Both the position numbers and the translations under genes were made by a program. Positions 25,156-34,314 of a stretch of 34,314 nt of DNA are shown in pieces. Where the stretch lies: positions 1 through 34,314 of the forward strand of contig CALMEE010000081.1 in NCBI GenBank assembly GCA_937862885.1, written 5' to 3'. A model generated the notes under the pieces. It searched no databases, was not told the origin of the DNA, and worked only from the letters and a program-made list of their open reading frames with translations. Every line of letters begins with the position of its first letter. The stretch's first letter is position 1. The stretch is from an uncultured Planctomycetaceae bacterium (GTDB taxonomy: Bacteria; Planctomycetota; Planctomycetia; Pirellulales; Pirellulaceae).

Positions 25156-25839
25156 ATGTCAAAAGATCCTCAAGATAAGAACTCGCCAGGCCAACCCGAC
25201 GATGATGCAGGTTTTGGTTTAACGCGACCGACGGGTGAGTTCGCAAATATCCAGGGGGCTAAAGGCCGTTCGTCAGAGCGAGCCCCAAGCCGATCAGCTC
25301 AAACTTCGCAAGCGAGTTTGGAGAGCGTCGAACGATCGGGGGCAGCCACGACTGCTTGGAGAGGATTCGAGGAAGAGGAAGAGTTTGAACATGAAGTTGA
25401 ATTCCACAGAGAAAAAGATACTGGTAACGAAGAGATGGACATGACGCCGATGGTGGACGTGACGTTTCTTCTCCTGATCTTCTTTATGGTCACCGCCAGC
25501 TTTACGTTACAAAAAACGATCCCGCAGCCTCCGATTAAATCCGAAGACCCATCGCTGATTTTTAAGGAACAGGAAGATGAAGATGAATTCGTGCAAATCA
25601 TCATCGACCAGTTTAATACGTATCGCCTGACGTCTCGTGATGCTGAAGAAATTGAAGCCGCCAGCGATAATGAAATGCGACGTCGCTTGAAGGACATGGT
25701 TCAACAACATCGCGCTAAGCGATTGATTATTATCCACCACGGCGACGCCATCCATGATAAAGTCATAACGGCTTGGGACGCCGGAGTCTCCAACAACATC
25801 GGTACGATTATTACGCAGCTAACCGAAGTCGACTTTTGA
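25156..25839 (+). CDS. ExbD/TolR-family protein (second copy) with long acidic N-terminal extension
   Basis: A 227-residue ExbD homolog. The family core begins at MDMTPMVDVTFLLLIFFMVT, with the protonatable Asp101 and one membrane helix (about 98-115), followed by a periplasmic domain (about 125-227) containing DEFVQIIIDQFNTYRL and RLIIIHHGDAIHDKVI. Unlike ordinary ExbD (about 140 residues), it carries about 93 cytoplasmic residues that are polar and then strongly acidic (RGFEEEEEFEHEVEF). ExbB:ExbD channels normally use a dimer of one ExbD type; two different ExbD genes in one operon suggest a heterodimer, as also seen in some gliding/Tol-like systems. It lies 179 bp after the zinc-ribbon gene and 45 bp before the propeller gene. 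Confidence 0.92.
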   Translation: MSKDPQDKNSPGQPDDDAGFGLTRPTGEFANIQGAKGRSSERAPSRSAQTSQASLESVERSGAATTAWRGFEEEEEFEHEVEFHREKDTGNEEMDMTPMVDVTFLLLIFFMVTASFTLQKTIPQPPIKSEDPSLIFKEQEDEDEFVQIIIDQFNTYRLTSRDAEEIEAASDNEMRRRLKDMVQQHRAKRLIIIHHGDAIHDKVITAWDAGVSNNIGTIITQLTEVDF

Positions 25840-25884
25840 CCGAACAATTAGACGCATAAAAAATTTTAGAGTGAGAAAACAAGC

Positions 25885-28800
25885 ATGAAGGCAGAGGATT
25901 TCCTAACATTTCTGCGAACAGAAAAGCTGGTTTCGGACAGCGTAATGAAAAAGTTGCAGGAAAAAGTGGATACTGCGGGGAGGTCCATTAGCGGGCAAGC
26001 CATCGCCAGCTATCTCATTAAGAAGCAGATCATTGATCAAGCCAAGGCACAGGAGTGGATTAGCCGCTGCCAGGCCATTTTCGCGCCACAAGAGGAACTG
26101 GTCGCAAACGCCGCCGGACAACGCGAGTCGCACGACACAATGGACCTTATCGGTTCAATGGCTGGTCCTCCCACCCAGCAGCCGCTGGCTACCCGGGACT
26201 TGGCTGACGACGGCGAAGGAAGTGGCGGCGATGACCTGCATGAAAATCAGCCGAATACATCACACTCCAGACAGCGATCGGCCAGCGACAAGGTCACTTC
26301 AAAACGAAAAGCGAAATCCGTGGCGATCGAACGGGTTGAAGACGTTGATGACGTGGTCGAGTTGGGAGCGGACCAATTGGTTGCGGATGATGTGTTGAAT
26401 AATGCCGGGTTTGACCCATTTGCTGAACCGGGAGAGCAACAAGGGGAAAAGGAGGAGGCTGCCGCTATCGATACAGCCTCGATGCTTTACTCGTTTGGGA
26501 GAAAGAAGCGGTATAACCAGTGGGTATCCAAATGGCCATTGATTGGATCGGGTGTATTGCTCTTCCTGATTATCACTGGTGCCATTATCTGGAGATATTT
26601 GTTTAGCATTTCCGCTGATCAGCTATTCGAAATGGCCAACGACCATTACTCAAATCTGAGCTACGCAGCGGCGCTAAAGGACTACAACCGGTTTATTGAG
26701 GGCTTTCCGAAAGATGACCGTGTCTCGATAGCAAAAGTGCGCGTCGTCAATTGTGAGTTGCGGATGCCATTCGATGGCCGCGACTGGGATACCGTGCTGG
26801 AGCGAGTCAAAACCCGAGTGCCCACGGTCGTTGATGAACCATCTTTCAGTGACATGCATGAAGAATTGGCGGTGATTTTGCCCGGCACGGCTGATGGCTA
26901 TGCGCTCAAGGGGCGCGGAGAGTCGTCCGTTGAAGGGAAACAGCGATATCTGGCATTGACCGATGAGGTTCTTGGATTGGTTAATCGACCGGAATATATT
27001 CCCTCGTCGCAACGTCAACGAGACGTGGTCGCGAATATAATAGAGTCGGCCGAGAACAACAAGAAAATCTTGGCGCGCGAAATCAGAATGGAGTTGACCT
27101 ACGCCGACTTACTCAACAAGGTAGATGAACTGGTTGCGCAACGTAAGACCAATGATGCGTTTGAACTAATTCGAACTACGGCGAGAGATTTTCCAGAAAT
27201 CGAAGTAAGGGAACCCTTATTGCTGGCTCGCAAAAAAATCGGCGATAAAGAATCGGAATTAGTGGCCTCATTTGAGTCCGACGTACGTGTGCTGACTTCG
27301 GAACCGAAATCGTTCATCGATGCATCTATTGTGTTAGCCACGAAATCTGGCCAGGGAATCGAGGATACTGATGAGTTGATCACGTATCTGGTGGACGGGA
27401 CCGTCTATGGATTATCCGCGAGAGACGGAGAAATCAGGTGGCAGCGATTCATAAGCTTGCCATCTTTAATGCAACCGCAATGGTTGAATACGGAAAAATC
27501 GGACTTGATCGTGGTCGACCAGTTGGAGCACAGTATTTTGCGTTTGTCGTCGCGCGACGGAAGTATCATTTGGCGCTCGGTGATTGGCAAGCCTTTTTCC
27601 GAGCCATTAATTGATAACCAGGTCTTAGCGGTAACAACCTTCGACGGCGAACTCATCCAGGTCGACGTGAATTCGGGATCGGCCGAGAAGGGTGTGAAAC
27701 TTCCGCAGCGACTCGAGACATCGGCCGCATCAGCTGATCGATATCCATACTACTATCAAGCTGGGAGCCACTCCAACCTTTACGTAATTTCTAAGCAATC
27801 CTTGCAATGCGAGGAAGTGGTCTATTTTGGCCACAAACCAGGCAATATCAAGGCCGCTCCATTTTTCTTCTCCGAGCATTTGTTGGTGCCGATCAATGGT
27901 GATGGTTATTGCAATTTGCATGTATTGCGCACGACGGATAACGGTTTGCGATTAGAAGTGGCCCAGGCACCGATTCGGCTAAATGGGCGAGTGGTCAGTC
28001 CTATTTTTCGCTATCGTCGCTGGGCGATCGTGATGACCGATCGCGGTGACCTACGCATGCTGGAGGTCAATCTAAGTGAAGAGGATATGCCAATCTCCAC
28101 GGTTGCTAGTGCGAATATTGAAATCAGCCGCGACCTGAAAAATTACATCTACGGCAGTGAGAACCATTTGTACGTCACGGGCAAAGGTATTGTGCGTTAT
28201 CGGATTCAACGTACCAGCGCACGATTTGATCGGCAGGATATTGCCAATACATTGGATGAGTTCATCGCAAGCCCGCTTCAAGTTGGCGATTCGCTGTATC
28301 ACATGCGGCGACGCATGGATTCTGCAATGGTGTCGGTGTCCTGTGTCGATCCGGTTTCTATGGAGGAGAAATGGCGTCGTGATTTCTCAGCTCCGCTCGC
28401 TGGAAAGTTGGTTGAGCGTGACGGTCGATTATATGGCCTGAATTCTCAAGGGGACCTGTTTGAGTTCGATGACGCAACCAGTTCAGTGGACGGTGCAACG
28501 CAAGTAATGCGCGCCAGTAACCAAGTGCAAGATTTGCTATTTAACCAATTTGTGAGTCTTGCTGATGGCACGTACGCTGGATTCAGCCCTGAAAACCGAC
28601 GTGCGTTGGTGAGTATCGATTTTGGGAAACGTGTGCCGGCCAACTTGTTACGTTGGGAGGAATCCATCACCGCGCCGACAAGTGAAATTATTCCCATGGG
28701 CAAACACGTTTTGGTTCCTACGGAGCGTGGACAGGTATACCGGGTCGACCCAGCAACAGGGCGATCGGTGGGAGCACCTTTCCAGCCGGCGCTTACCGCT

Positions 28801-29409
28801 CAGGCACGACTCCAGTGGCGTCGCCCAGTTGTCCTTGATGGTTCTGACAAATTCTTCATCGCGGAATCTACGGGTCGTATGTTCTTGATTCAAGCCGAAG
28901 CTGATCGCGCACTGAAGAAGCTGTCCGAAATGGAGTACAGCTTGCCGATTGTCTCTCAGGCCATGCATATCGACCAGAATGTTTACGTGGTCGCTCGAGG
29001 TGAAGTTGATGATCGGATCTTGGTGGTTTCGGTCGATTCAGACCTGCGCGTGGTCAACGAGTTTAATCTATCCGGCAAAATGGTTAGTGGTCCATTCCAA
29101 GTTGGTGACTTCGTGATGATCAAAATGGAGGATGGTAACCTCTATTGCTTCTCGAAAGAACTGCGGCAGCTTTGGAGTTACGAGATTACTGACGATAAGT
29201 TGGCCGGCGCGCCAGTCTATGCCAACGAGCGTATAATGTTTGTGTTTGAAAGCGGCGAGATCAAAATGTTGGATGCCAATTCCGGGCAAACAATTAACCA
29301 AGTTTCCGTTGGCCGACCTTTGTCCGGGACACCCGTGCTCTTCAAGGGGAAATGGTACGTGAATGGTTTGGATGGAATCGTCTTTAGGCTTACTGAGTCA
29401 CTAGATTGA
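25885..29409 (+). CDS. Membrane-anchored PQQ/WD-like beta-propeller protein
   Basis: A 1174-residue protein. The N-terminal part (1-70) is a small helical domain (FLTFLRTEKLVSDSVMKKLQ, IASYLIKKQIIDQAKAQEWI) like the heads of planctomycete kinases and other signalling proteins. A disordered acidic stretch (about 75-205) follows. One transmembrane helix lies at about 217-238 (WPLIGSGVLLFLIITGAIIW), then helical TPR-like repeats (about 245-460: FEMANDHYSNLSYAAALKDY, AKVRVVNCELRM). The remainder (about 480-1174) is a PQQ-type beta-propeller with repeated strands such as GTVYGLSARDGEIRWQRF, RDGSIIWRSVIGKP and GEIKMLDANSGQTINQVSV. The topology puts the propeller in the periplasm as a binding scaffold, in the manner of BamB or TolB. 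It lies directly behind the second ExbD gene (45 bp), which suggests a shared complex. Confidence 0.88.
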   Translation: MKAEDFLTFLRTEKLVSDSVMKKLQEKVDTAGRSISGQAIASYLIKKQIIDQAKAQEWISRCQAIFAPQEELVANAAGQRESHDTMDLIGSMAGPPTQQPLATRDLADDGEGSGGDDLHENQPNTSHSRQRSASDKVTSKRKAKSVAIERVEDVDDVVELGADQLVADDVLNNAGFDPFAEPGEQQGEKEEAAAIDTASMLYSFGRKKRYNQWVSKWPLIGSGVLLFLIITGAIIWRYLFSISADQLFEMANDHYSNLSYAAALKDYNRFIEGFPKDDRVSIAKVRVVNCELRMPFDGRDWDTVLERVKTRVPTVVDEPSFSDMHEELAVILPGTADGYALKGRGESSVEGKQRYLALTDEVLGLVNRPEYIPSSQRQRDVVANIIESAENNKKILAREIRMELTYADLLNKVDELVAQRKTNDAFELIRTTARDFPEIEVREPLLLARKKIGDKESELVASFESDVRVLTSEPKSFIDASIVLATKSGQGIEDTDELITYLVDGTVYGLSARDGEIRWQRFISLPSLMQPQWLNTEKSDLIVVDQLEHSILRLSSRDGSIIWRSVIGKPFSEPLIDNQVLAVTTFDGELIQVDVNSGSAEKGVKLPQRLETSAASADRYPYYYQAGSHSNLYVISKQSLQCEEVVYFGHKPGNIKAAPFFFSEHLLVPINGDGYCNLHVLRTTDNGLRLEVAQAPIRLNGRVVSPIFRYRRWAIVMTDRGDLRMLEVNLSEEDMPISTVASANIEISRDLKNYIYGSENHLYVTGKGIVRYRIQRTSARFDRQDIANTLDEFIASPLQVGDSLYHMRRRMDSAMVSVSCVDPVSMEEKWRRDFSAPLAGKLVERDGRLYGLNSQGDLFEFDDATSSVDGATQVMRASNQVQDLLFNQFVSLADGTYAGFSPENRRALVSIDFGKRVPANLLRWEESITAPTSEIIPMGKHVLVPTERGQVYRVDPATGRSVGAPFQPALTAQARLQWRRPVVLDGSDKFFIAESTGRMFLIQAEADRALKKLSEMEYSLPIVSQAMHIDQNVYVVARGEVDDRILVVSVDSDLRVVNEFNLSGKMVSGPFQVGDFVMIKMEDGNLYCFSKELRQLWSYEITDDKLAGAPVYANERIMFVFESGEIKMLDANSGQTINQVSVGRPLSGTPVLFKGKWYVNGLDGIVFRLTESLD

Positions 29410-29488
29410 TGCGTTTCGCAACGTGACTTTGGAATGATGTTGAAATGATCTTCAGCGATATTTGTGTTAAACCGTGTTAGTGAATGGC

Positions 29489-32083
29489 ATGCTCAGATCA
29501 AAAGTGAATATTGGCGAAAATTGTGACAGGCTACTGGGCCTAAGGGCATCGGTCAGTGTTTTCCGTCGATGGCTAATCTTGGCTGCCTGTATTGCTTTGG
29601 TCATTCGTTGTGACGTGAGCGGGCAGGATAACGTACCTATGTTTCGTCCTGGGCAAGAGCGCCCCGCACAACCACAAATCGTTGACAACCGACCGCTCGT
29701 TGATCAGGAACCCTTTGATCTCTTGCGGCTAAACGAAGCCAACGAATTTGCGGAACTCAAGGTGACGCCGCTAAAGGACGCAGCGATCGCGTTGAACTTG
29801 CCGGTTCCCCAAAAACCATTCGATTTTCAACAGGAAGGAACGGTTAAATTTAAGCTGGTCGAGTTCGATGCGAAATATTGGCAAACTCCCTGGAAGAGTT
29901 TAGTCGAAATCAAGTTGTTCGAGGATCTCCTGCTGGATGAAGCCAAACGACTCTTGAATGAAGGCGACTTTGATCTTTGTTTTCGCACGTTGTTGTATTT
30001 GAAGAACAATACCGAATTGGCCTCGTCGATTGAGTTGCGGCAGCTATTTGATCGATGTTTGTCGGAAGATGGAAAGCGGGCATTGGCCCAAGGTCGATTT
30101 GATGATGCGCTCTCGATTTATGAAGAGTTGTATTTTCGCAATCCGCGGTTTCAATCTTCCGGGAAATCGGCTTTGGAGATCGTTACCGAGTGTTATGATC
30201 GTCTGATTGAAGTAGACATTGACCGACGAGACTTCTTACGCGCTCAGAATCTGGTCGAATCCGTACGCAAGAAGTACGGCGATCGTATGCGAGACCCTTT
30301 AGTAAAATGGGAAAGGCAAATTGATGAAGGGGCCTTGGCGGAGTTGGCCAGAGTCCGCGAGGTGATGGCCCGCAACGAATCGGATGCGGCCCACATGGCT
30401 GTACGCAGACTAGTGCATGTGCTTCCTAAGTTACGCGAAGGCCATGATATGTACGAGCAGTTGGACACGCAGTTCCCACACGTGTACGTGGGGGTGACGC
30501 AACCTGCCATAGATATTCGGGCAAATGTTGTCTTCGATTGGGCTTCGCGACGCGTCGGACGATTAACGCATCGCTGGTTGTTTGAGTTCAATGGTCTCAC
30601 GGATGAAGGGGGAGATTATCTCTTTCCAAACGGAGCATTCTATCAGGCTGATGAGTTGGGGTTGAAATATCGCTTCGAGATCAAGGATGACGTGCCGTTT
30701 GGCGTCCCACCGATTACGACGTACCAGATTTCCAATCGACTTCTGGAAATTGCCGAAATTGATCATCCGGATTATTACATTCCCTGGGCGCGCATTTTGA
30801 AGTCGGTCGAAATCGAAGATGACCGACGGGTCTTGGTGCAATTGAATACACCTTATATCAAGCCACAGGCAATGCTGCAGGTCTCGTTCATGCAGACGAC
30901 AAGCGAGACGTATCGAGAGCCAAACGGAAAATATCGACCCATTCAACAAACTGCGCTGGATACGATTTTCGAGCGTAATGAGATTCACGATCCGATCCCG
31001 GGTAACCAACATCCGCGCATCATTGAGCGAATCTATCCCACTGCTTCAGCGGCTGATGAAGCCCTGATTCGCGGCGAGGTCGACATCGTCGATCGCATTT
31101 ATCCAGCCAATTACAATCGTTTAAGCCGAAATCCGAACATTGTTGTGCGTCCCTACGGCGTTCCGACGCTGCATGTGCTGATCCCCAATCCAACTCGCGA
31201 AGAGACGCAACTTCACATGAAAAGTGTGAACTTCCGCCGCGCATTGACCTATTGCCTCGATCGAAACTCCATGTTGCGTGACTACGTTTCAATGGGCCGA
31301 ACCATCGATGGTTATGTGCCGGTCAGCGGGCCGTTCCCCGTCGGCTCGGATAAAACGGAAGATATCTCCTATGCCGTTAACCACACCATTCGTCCGCGCC
31401 CGCTCAGTTTTAAGCTCGGATTGGTGCTCACGTCATTGGTGGAGGCCCAAGAGAAAAAACGTATACGTGCCGAACGCGACCGAAAAAAACAGGAGGAAAT
31501 GGCCGGGTTGATTGAGCCAGAGGCAAACGGAGATGAAGACGCAGCACAGGAAATCGAAGTCGACGATGATGGAAATCCTAAAGAACCGGAAATTGTTGTT
31601 CCCCGCCCGACTTTTATCCTAGCGCACCCGGATAACGAACTGGTAGAAAACCTGTGCAAGTCCATGGCGGAGCGTTGGGCAATCATTGATGTTAAAGTCG
31701 AGTTGAGAAAACTTCCGCCAGGCGTTGTCATCCCAGATAAGGACTTTGAATACGACCTGTTGTTCATGGAGATTTTCATGCAGGAACCCATGGTCGACGT
31801 TTATCAACTATTCGGCAACACCGGAATCGTTTCCGGCGTGGATGCCACGATTAAGCAATCCCTCTGGATGCTCGACCGGGCCAACTCTTGGGGGGGAGTC
31901 GCAGTTGCGCTCCGACGAATTCACCAACAGACATTTAGTGGCATGACCATCCTTCCGTTGTGGCAAATTATGGATCACTACGCGTATCGAACGCATCTCT
32001 CGAATGTCGGTTCGAACATTGTCCATTTGTACCAAAATGTGGAAAATTGGCATTTTAAGCCGGTCAAACCGAAGCAGGACTGA
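29489..32083 (+). CDS. Family-5 extracellular solute-binding protein with helical N-terminal extension
   Basis: An 864-residue exported protein. A membrane/signal segment at about 25-41 (WLILAACIALVIRCDV) follows an unusually long N-region. Residues about 60-270 are a helical, TPR-like extension (LFEDLLLDEAKRLLNEGDFD, GRFDDALSIYEELYFRNP). Residues about 330-860 resemble SBP_bac_5 (DppA/OppA) proteins: RIYPTASAADEALIRGEVDI, VNFRRALTYCLDRNSML, GPFPVGSDK, and a C-terminal FSGMTILPLWQIMDHYAY. A charged insertion (about 655-705: KKRIRAERDRKKQEEMAGLI, then Glu/Asp-rich) interrupts the binding fold. No ABC permease or ATPase is nearby, so conventional peptide import is doubtful. The start is uncertain: ATG 29489 is used, GTG 29474 is equally open, and neither has a clear Shine-Dalgarno site. 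Confidence 0.82.
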   Translation: MLRSKVNIGENCDRLLGLRASVSVFRRWLILAACIALVIRCDVSGQDNVPMFRPGQERPAQPQIVDNRPLVDQEPFDLLRLNEANEFAELKVTPLKDAAIALNLPVPQKPFDFQQEGTVKFKLVEFDAKYWQTPWKSLVEIKLFEDLLLDEAKRLLNEGDFDLCFRTLLYLKNNTELASSIELRQLFDRCLSEDGKRALAQGRFDDALSIYEELYFRNPRFQSSGKSALEIVTECYDRLIEVDIDRRDFLRAQNLVESVRKKYGDRMRDPLVKWERQIDEGALAELARVREVMARNESDAAHMAVRRLVHVLPKLREGHDMYEQLDTQFPHVYVGVTQPAIDIRANVVFDWASRRVGRLTHRWLFEFNGLTDEGGDYLFPNGAFYQADELGLKYRFEIKDDVPFGVPPITTYQISNRLLEIAEIDHPDYYIPWARILKSVEIEDDRRVLVQLNTPYIKPQAMLQVSFMQTTSETYREPNGKYRPIQQTALDTIFERNEIHDPIPGNQHPRIIERIYPTASAADEALIRGEVDIVDRIYPANYNRLSRNPNIVVRPYGVPTLHVLIPNPTREETQLHMKSVNFRRALTYCLDRNSMLRDYVSMGRTIDGYVPVSGPFPVGSDKTEDISYAVNHTIRPRPLSFKLGLVLTSLVEAQEKKRIRAERDRKKQEEMAGLIEPEANGDEDAAQEIEVDDDGNPKEPEIVVPRPTFILAHPDNELVENLCKSMAERWAIIDVKVELRKLPPGVVIPDKDFEYDLLFMEIFMQEPMVDVYQLFGNTGIVSGVDATIKQSLWMLDRANSWGGVAVALRRIHQQTFSGMTILPLWQIMDHYAYRTHLSNVGSNIVHLYQNVENWHFKPVKPKQD

Positions 32084-32229
32084 ACATGTATTTTGAAATT
32101 CGCTTTGACGAAAATCGATGTGGCAGCGGGCCGGGAGCCAAAGCGCGAGTCATATCGGTGTGCATTGTGACCTGGCAGCTACTGCCGTGCCGCCTCAATT
32201 CTTAGAAAATATTTCAAGCGCAGGTTAAC

Positions 32230-33918
32230 ATGAGATTTTTTGACCGAAATGGGATAATCGGGAGGTGGAAATCACCTTTGGTCTTGGCTAGTGTTTTTGC
32301 CCTAGCGCTCGGTGCCGTCGTGTGCCACAATTCCGGCATGGCTCGTCAACAGGAGAGCAGCTTCGTTATTGACGAGAACGACGAAGAAGCCAGTCCACCT
32401 CCCCAGCGATTGAGTGAATTCGAGTCAAGCGAATTTGCTTGGGAATTCGATCCGTACCAGATCAAAGTGTGGATTTGCAGCGATCAATCCAGCTTCTTGA
32501 ATGCACAAGCGAGGCGGTTGTGCGATCAGGTGCGTGAGGAATTGGAGTCAATGGATCCAAGCGGATGGAGGATTTCTGTCGAAACTGCTCCCCATCCTTG
32601 GAACTGGCGATTGCTGTTGAGCCATGACTTGGAAGCACACACGCGCACATTGGTTGAGCTGCCTGAGATTTACGCGTTCGACAAATTCATCTGCGTGCGC
32701 GTGCGCCATGAATTCGGACGATTTTCCATCCAGACTCAGGAACTCGATTTCCGAACTCAACAATGGGGCGCCAAGGACATCCGTACGGTAAGCAACCGAG
32801 AGGTCCTTGCTCATAGTCTGTCAGACTCAGTCGCTAAAGCATTCATGCCTTTGGCACGAATCGATAAAGTCTGGGATAAGGTAATCAGCGAGACGAAACG
32901 TATCCCTAATGTGGTAAAATTGCGTGCTCGTGCGGCTGGCTTAAATCAAGTATTGCAGCAGGATGAAAGCGGAAATTGGGTAATTGTAACGAATCGATTT
33001 ACACCGGTCGCGGTTCGGGACGAGGATGTGTTTATGCCCGTCATTCGTCGACTTGATCGGGACAATCGATTGGAGGCCATTAATCGCATTCACTGGACTT
33101 TCTTACACATCACCGATATTTCGGGAACATCCATTGAATGCAATACGTTGGCTACCGGTCGTGCGCCCTTGTCTGGCCGTGAAGGACGGAGAACACAACG
33201 ATTCGCCCTAGTAATTCGCGCTCCCCAGCGCCCGACCTATTTGAAATTAACGTCAAGGGACCGCGATAATCCCCGGCCGATTCCTGACTTGGAGATCTAC
33301 TCGCGACCTCCGAATGCGGACACGGAAGAAGCTTCGGAGTTCTTGGGTACGACCGATTGGCGTGGCATTATCAAAATCCCACCAAATCAAGATCCAATGC
33401 GCGTGTTGTATGTGAAGAGCGGGGCGCGCCCCTTGGCGCGACTGCCGATAATCCCCGGGTTATACGAGACCATTTCGTCCCCCCTGCCAGATGACCAACT
33501 ACGTCTGTATGCCGAGGGAATCACGCAGGGGTTGGGGTTTGATTTGATTGATATTGCCATCCAACGCAAAGTGTTGGGTTTTGAAATCGAACGATCATTG
33601 CGGGCCGGTAATTTTGAAGCCGCCCAGGCCGCTATTTCTGAACTGCGGAGTCTTCCGAATTCGATGTTGTTCAACAACCGGTTGAATAATGAATTGAAAC
33701 GACTCAATGCATTGGATCCTACCGAAGCCGAAAAGATTGCAAAGATGTTCAATCAGTTGTTGGAAGCATCGAATAAGGAACTTTCAACTAGCGAAATCAC
33801 CCTTTATCAACGAAAGTTAGCCGTTGCCCGGGATGGTGGCGATTGGCAAAAGGAAACCCTGGATGGCATTTTGCGCGAACAGGTTGCAATTGAAGGTGTT
33901 GAAGGAGTCATCCAATAG
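32230..33918 (+). CDS. Secreted protein of unknown function, end of the ExbB/ExbD cluster
   Basis: A 562-residue protein matching no family I recognise. A signal peptide is visible at about 15-39 (SPLVLASVFALALGAVV, then CHNSGMA). The mature protein starts with an acidic linker (VIDENDEEASPPPQ), followed by an alpha/beta region (about 70-220, DPYQIKVWICSDQSSFL, AFDKFICVRVRHEFGRF), a beta-rich region (about 240-430, with RAPQRPTYLKL and GTTDWRGIIKIPPNQDPMRV, which looks like an Ig-type or carboxypeptidase-regulatory-like fold), and a helical C-terminus (about 450-560). AGGTTAAC precedes the ATG. It lies 146 bp behind the solute-binding protein on the same strand, so it is probably the last member of the operon and a periplasmic partner. 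Confidence 0.8.
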   Translation: MRFFDRNGIIGRWKSPLVLASVFALALGAVVCHNSGMARQQESSFVIDENDEEASPPPQRLSEFESSEFAWEFDPYQIKVWICSDQSSFLNAQARRLCDQVREELESMDPSGWRISVETAPHPWNWRLLLSHDLEAHTRTLVELPEIYAFDKFICVRVRHEFGRFSIQTQELDFRTQQWGAKDIRTVSNREVLAHSLSDSVAKAFMPLARIDKVWDKVISETKRIPNVVKLRARAAGLNQVLQQDESGNWVIVTNRFTPVAVRDEDVFMPVIRRLDRDNRLEAINRIHWTFLHITDISGTSIECNTLATGRAPLSGREGRRTQRFALVIRAPQRPTYLKLTSRDRDNPRPIPDLEIYSRPPNADTEEASEFLGTTDWRGIIKIPPNQDPMRVLYVKSGARPLARLPIIPGLYETISSPLPDDQLRLYAEGITQGLGFDLIDIAIQRKVLGFEIERSLRAGNFEAAQAAISELRSLPNSMLFNNRLNNELKRLNALDPTEAEKIAKMFNQLLEASNKELSTSEITLYQRKLAVARDGGDWQKETLDGILREQVAIEGVEGVIQ

Positions 33919-34314
33919 CCCCCATGGTTCTTGCTAAGGCTCGTTTGTTGAGTTCAATCGCCATTTGACTAAAATTTGGGGCTGACCGTCGAGCGCGAGC
34001 ACCATCGACATGTTGGCACTTAATCCCGGCAAACCATTTTCGATCTGGGGAACACCAACTCCTCGTTGATACCTTGTTTGCAAAGAGGCATCTCAGCGGC
34101 ACGAAAGCCAATTTCTCATCGAGTGTAAATTCCCTCCGCGCGACCCTCGAATTCTTGTATCGCGAATAGTAGTTCACACAGCGATTGCTATCGACTGCTC
34201 CCTTTCCTCCATAAACGCTTACCATATCGCAGCAACAACACGCGGATGAACACCAAAATGTAAGCGCCCGGGGAAGTGCATGTTGACAGTGATGAGAAAC
34301 TCCAGATTTCGAAC
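33919..34314. other. Right-edge region, no convincing complete gene
   Basis: A 105-codon minus-strand frame (33908-34225) overlaps the end of the preceding gene and has no recognisable motif. Another minus-strand frame is open from the right window edge to a TAG near 34192 and encodes a hydrophobic/basic end (AYILVFIRVLLLRYGKRLW). It could be the last 40 or so codons of a gene entering from the right, but it is too short to judge. Confidence 0.4.

Noticed and set aside
33908..34225. 105-codon minus-strand frame at the right edge
   Set aside because: Overlaps the preceding gene's stop, no motif, unusual residue composition.

Overview
The window looks like planctomycete chromosome, most likely from the Pirellula/Rhodopirellula side of the phylum. 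The lineage call is an inference from gene content: a secreted HtrA-type protease ending in an SHD1-like module, a Gly/Cys-rich lipoprotein ending in a YYTTRGPRDF-type motif, a secreted prenyltransferase-repeat/HEAT protein, an ExbB/ExbD cluster mixed with PQQ-propeller and zinc-ribbon proteins, EYEY-encoding intergenic repeats, and loose gene packing. I see no rRNA, tRNA, CRISPR array, insertion sequence or phage gene.

Layout. 1-693 (minus) is the 5' part of a polytopic glycosyltransferase-like membrane protein cut by the window edge. 969-2588 (plus) is a secreted trypsin-like protease. 2589-3209 is non-coding and carries a 39-nt-arm inverted repeat. 3210-4259 (minus) is an exported DNase I-fold phosphoesterase; 4414-5205 (minus) is a Cys/Gly/His-rich lipoprotein with its own terminator. 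5933-7360 (plus) is aspartate ammonia-lyase, convergent with a small four-helix membrane protein (7382-7807).

The most unusual part is a minus-strand block read from 19274 down to 8035: an NtrC-type sigma-54 response regulator, a two-CBS-domain protein, and three adjacent large paralogous double-AAA+ (ClpA/B/C-like) ATPases. The three share an N-terminal domain of about 190 residues that is not Clp_N. They have altered D1 Walker B motifs, lack the D2 GYVG pore loop, and carry an IGF/LGF tripeptide where ClpA/ClpC dock ClpP. Two of them (13677-16985 and 10393-13686) end in modules that by eye resemble class I peptide-chain release factors: a coiled N-terminal part, a PCRF-like domain 2 and a domain-4-like C-terminus, with the catalytic GGQ domain missing. 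This is my main candidate for an undescribed system, perhaps a ribosome-directed AAA+ machine.

From 20164 to 33918 all genes point to the plus strand. First come a secreted prenyltransferase-repeat/HEAT protein and a single-pass membrane protein. After a 490-bp leader follows an operon-like run: an ExbB/TolQ channel protein, two ExbD proteins with a small zinc-ribbon gene between them, a membrane-anchored PQQ/WD-like propeller protein, a family-5 solute-binding protein with a helical N-terminal extension, and a secreted protein of unknown function. Together they suggest a proton-motive-force-driven envelope machine with dedicated periplasmic partners; its substrate cannot be read from the sequence.
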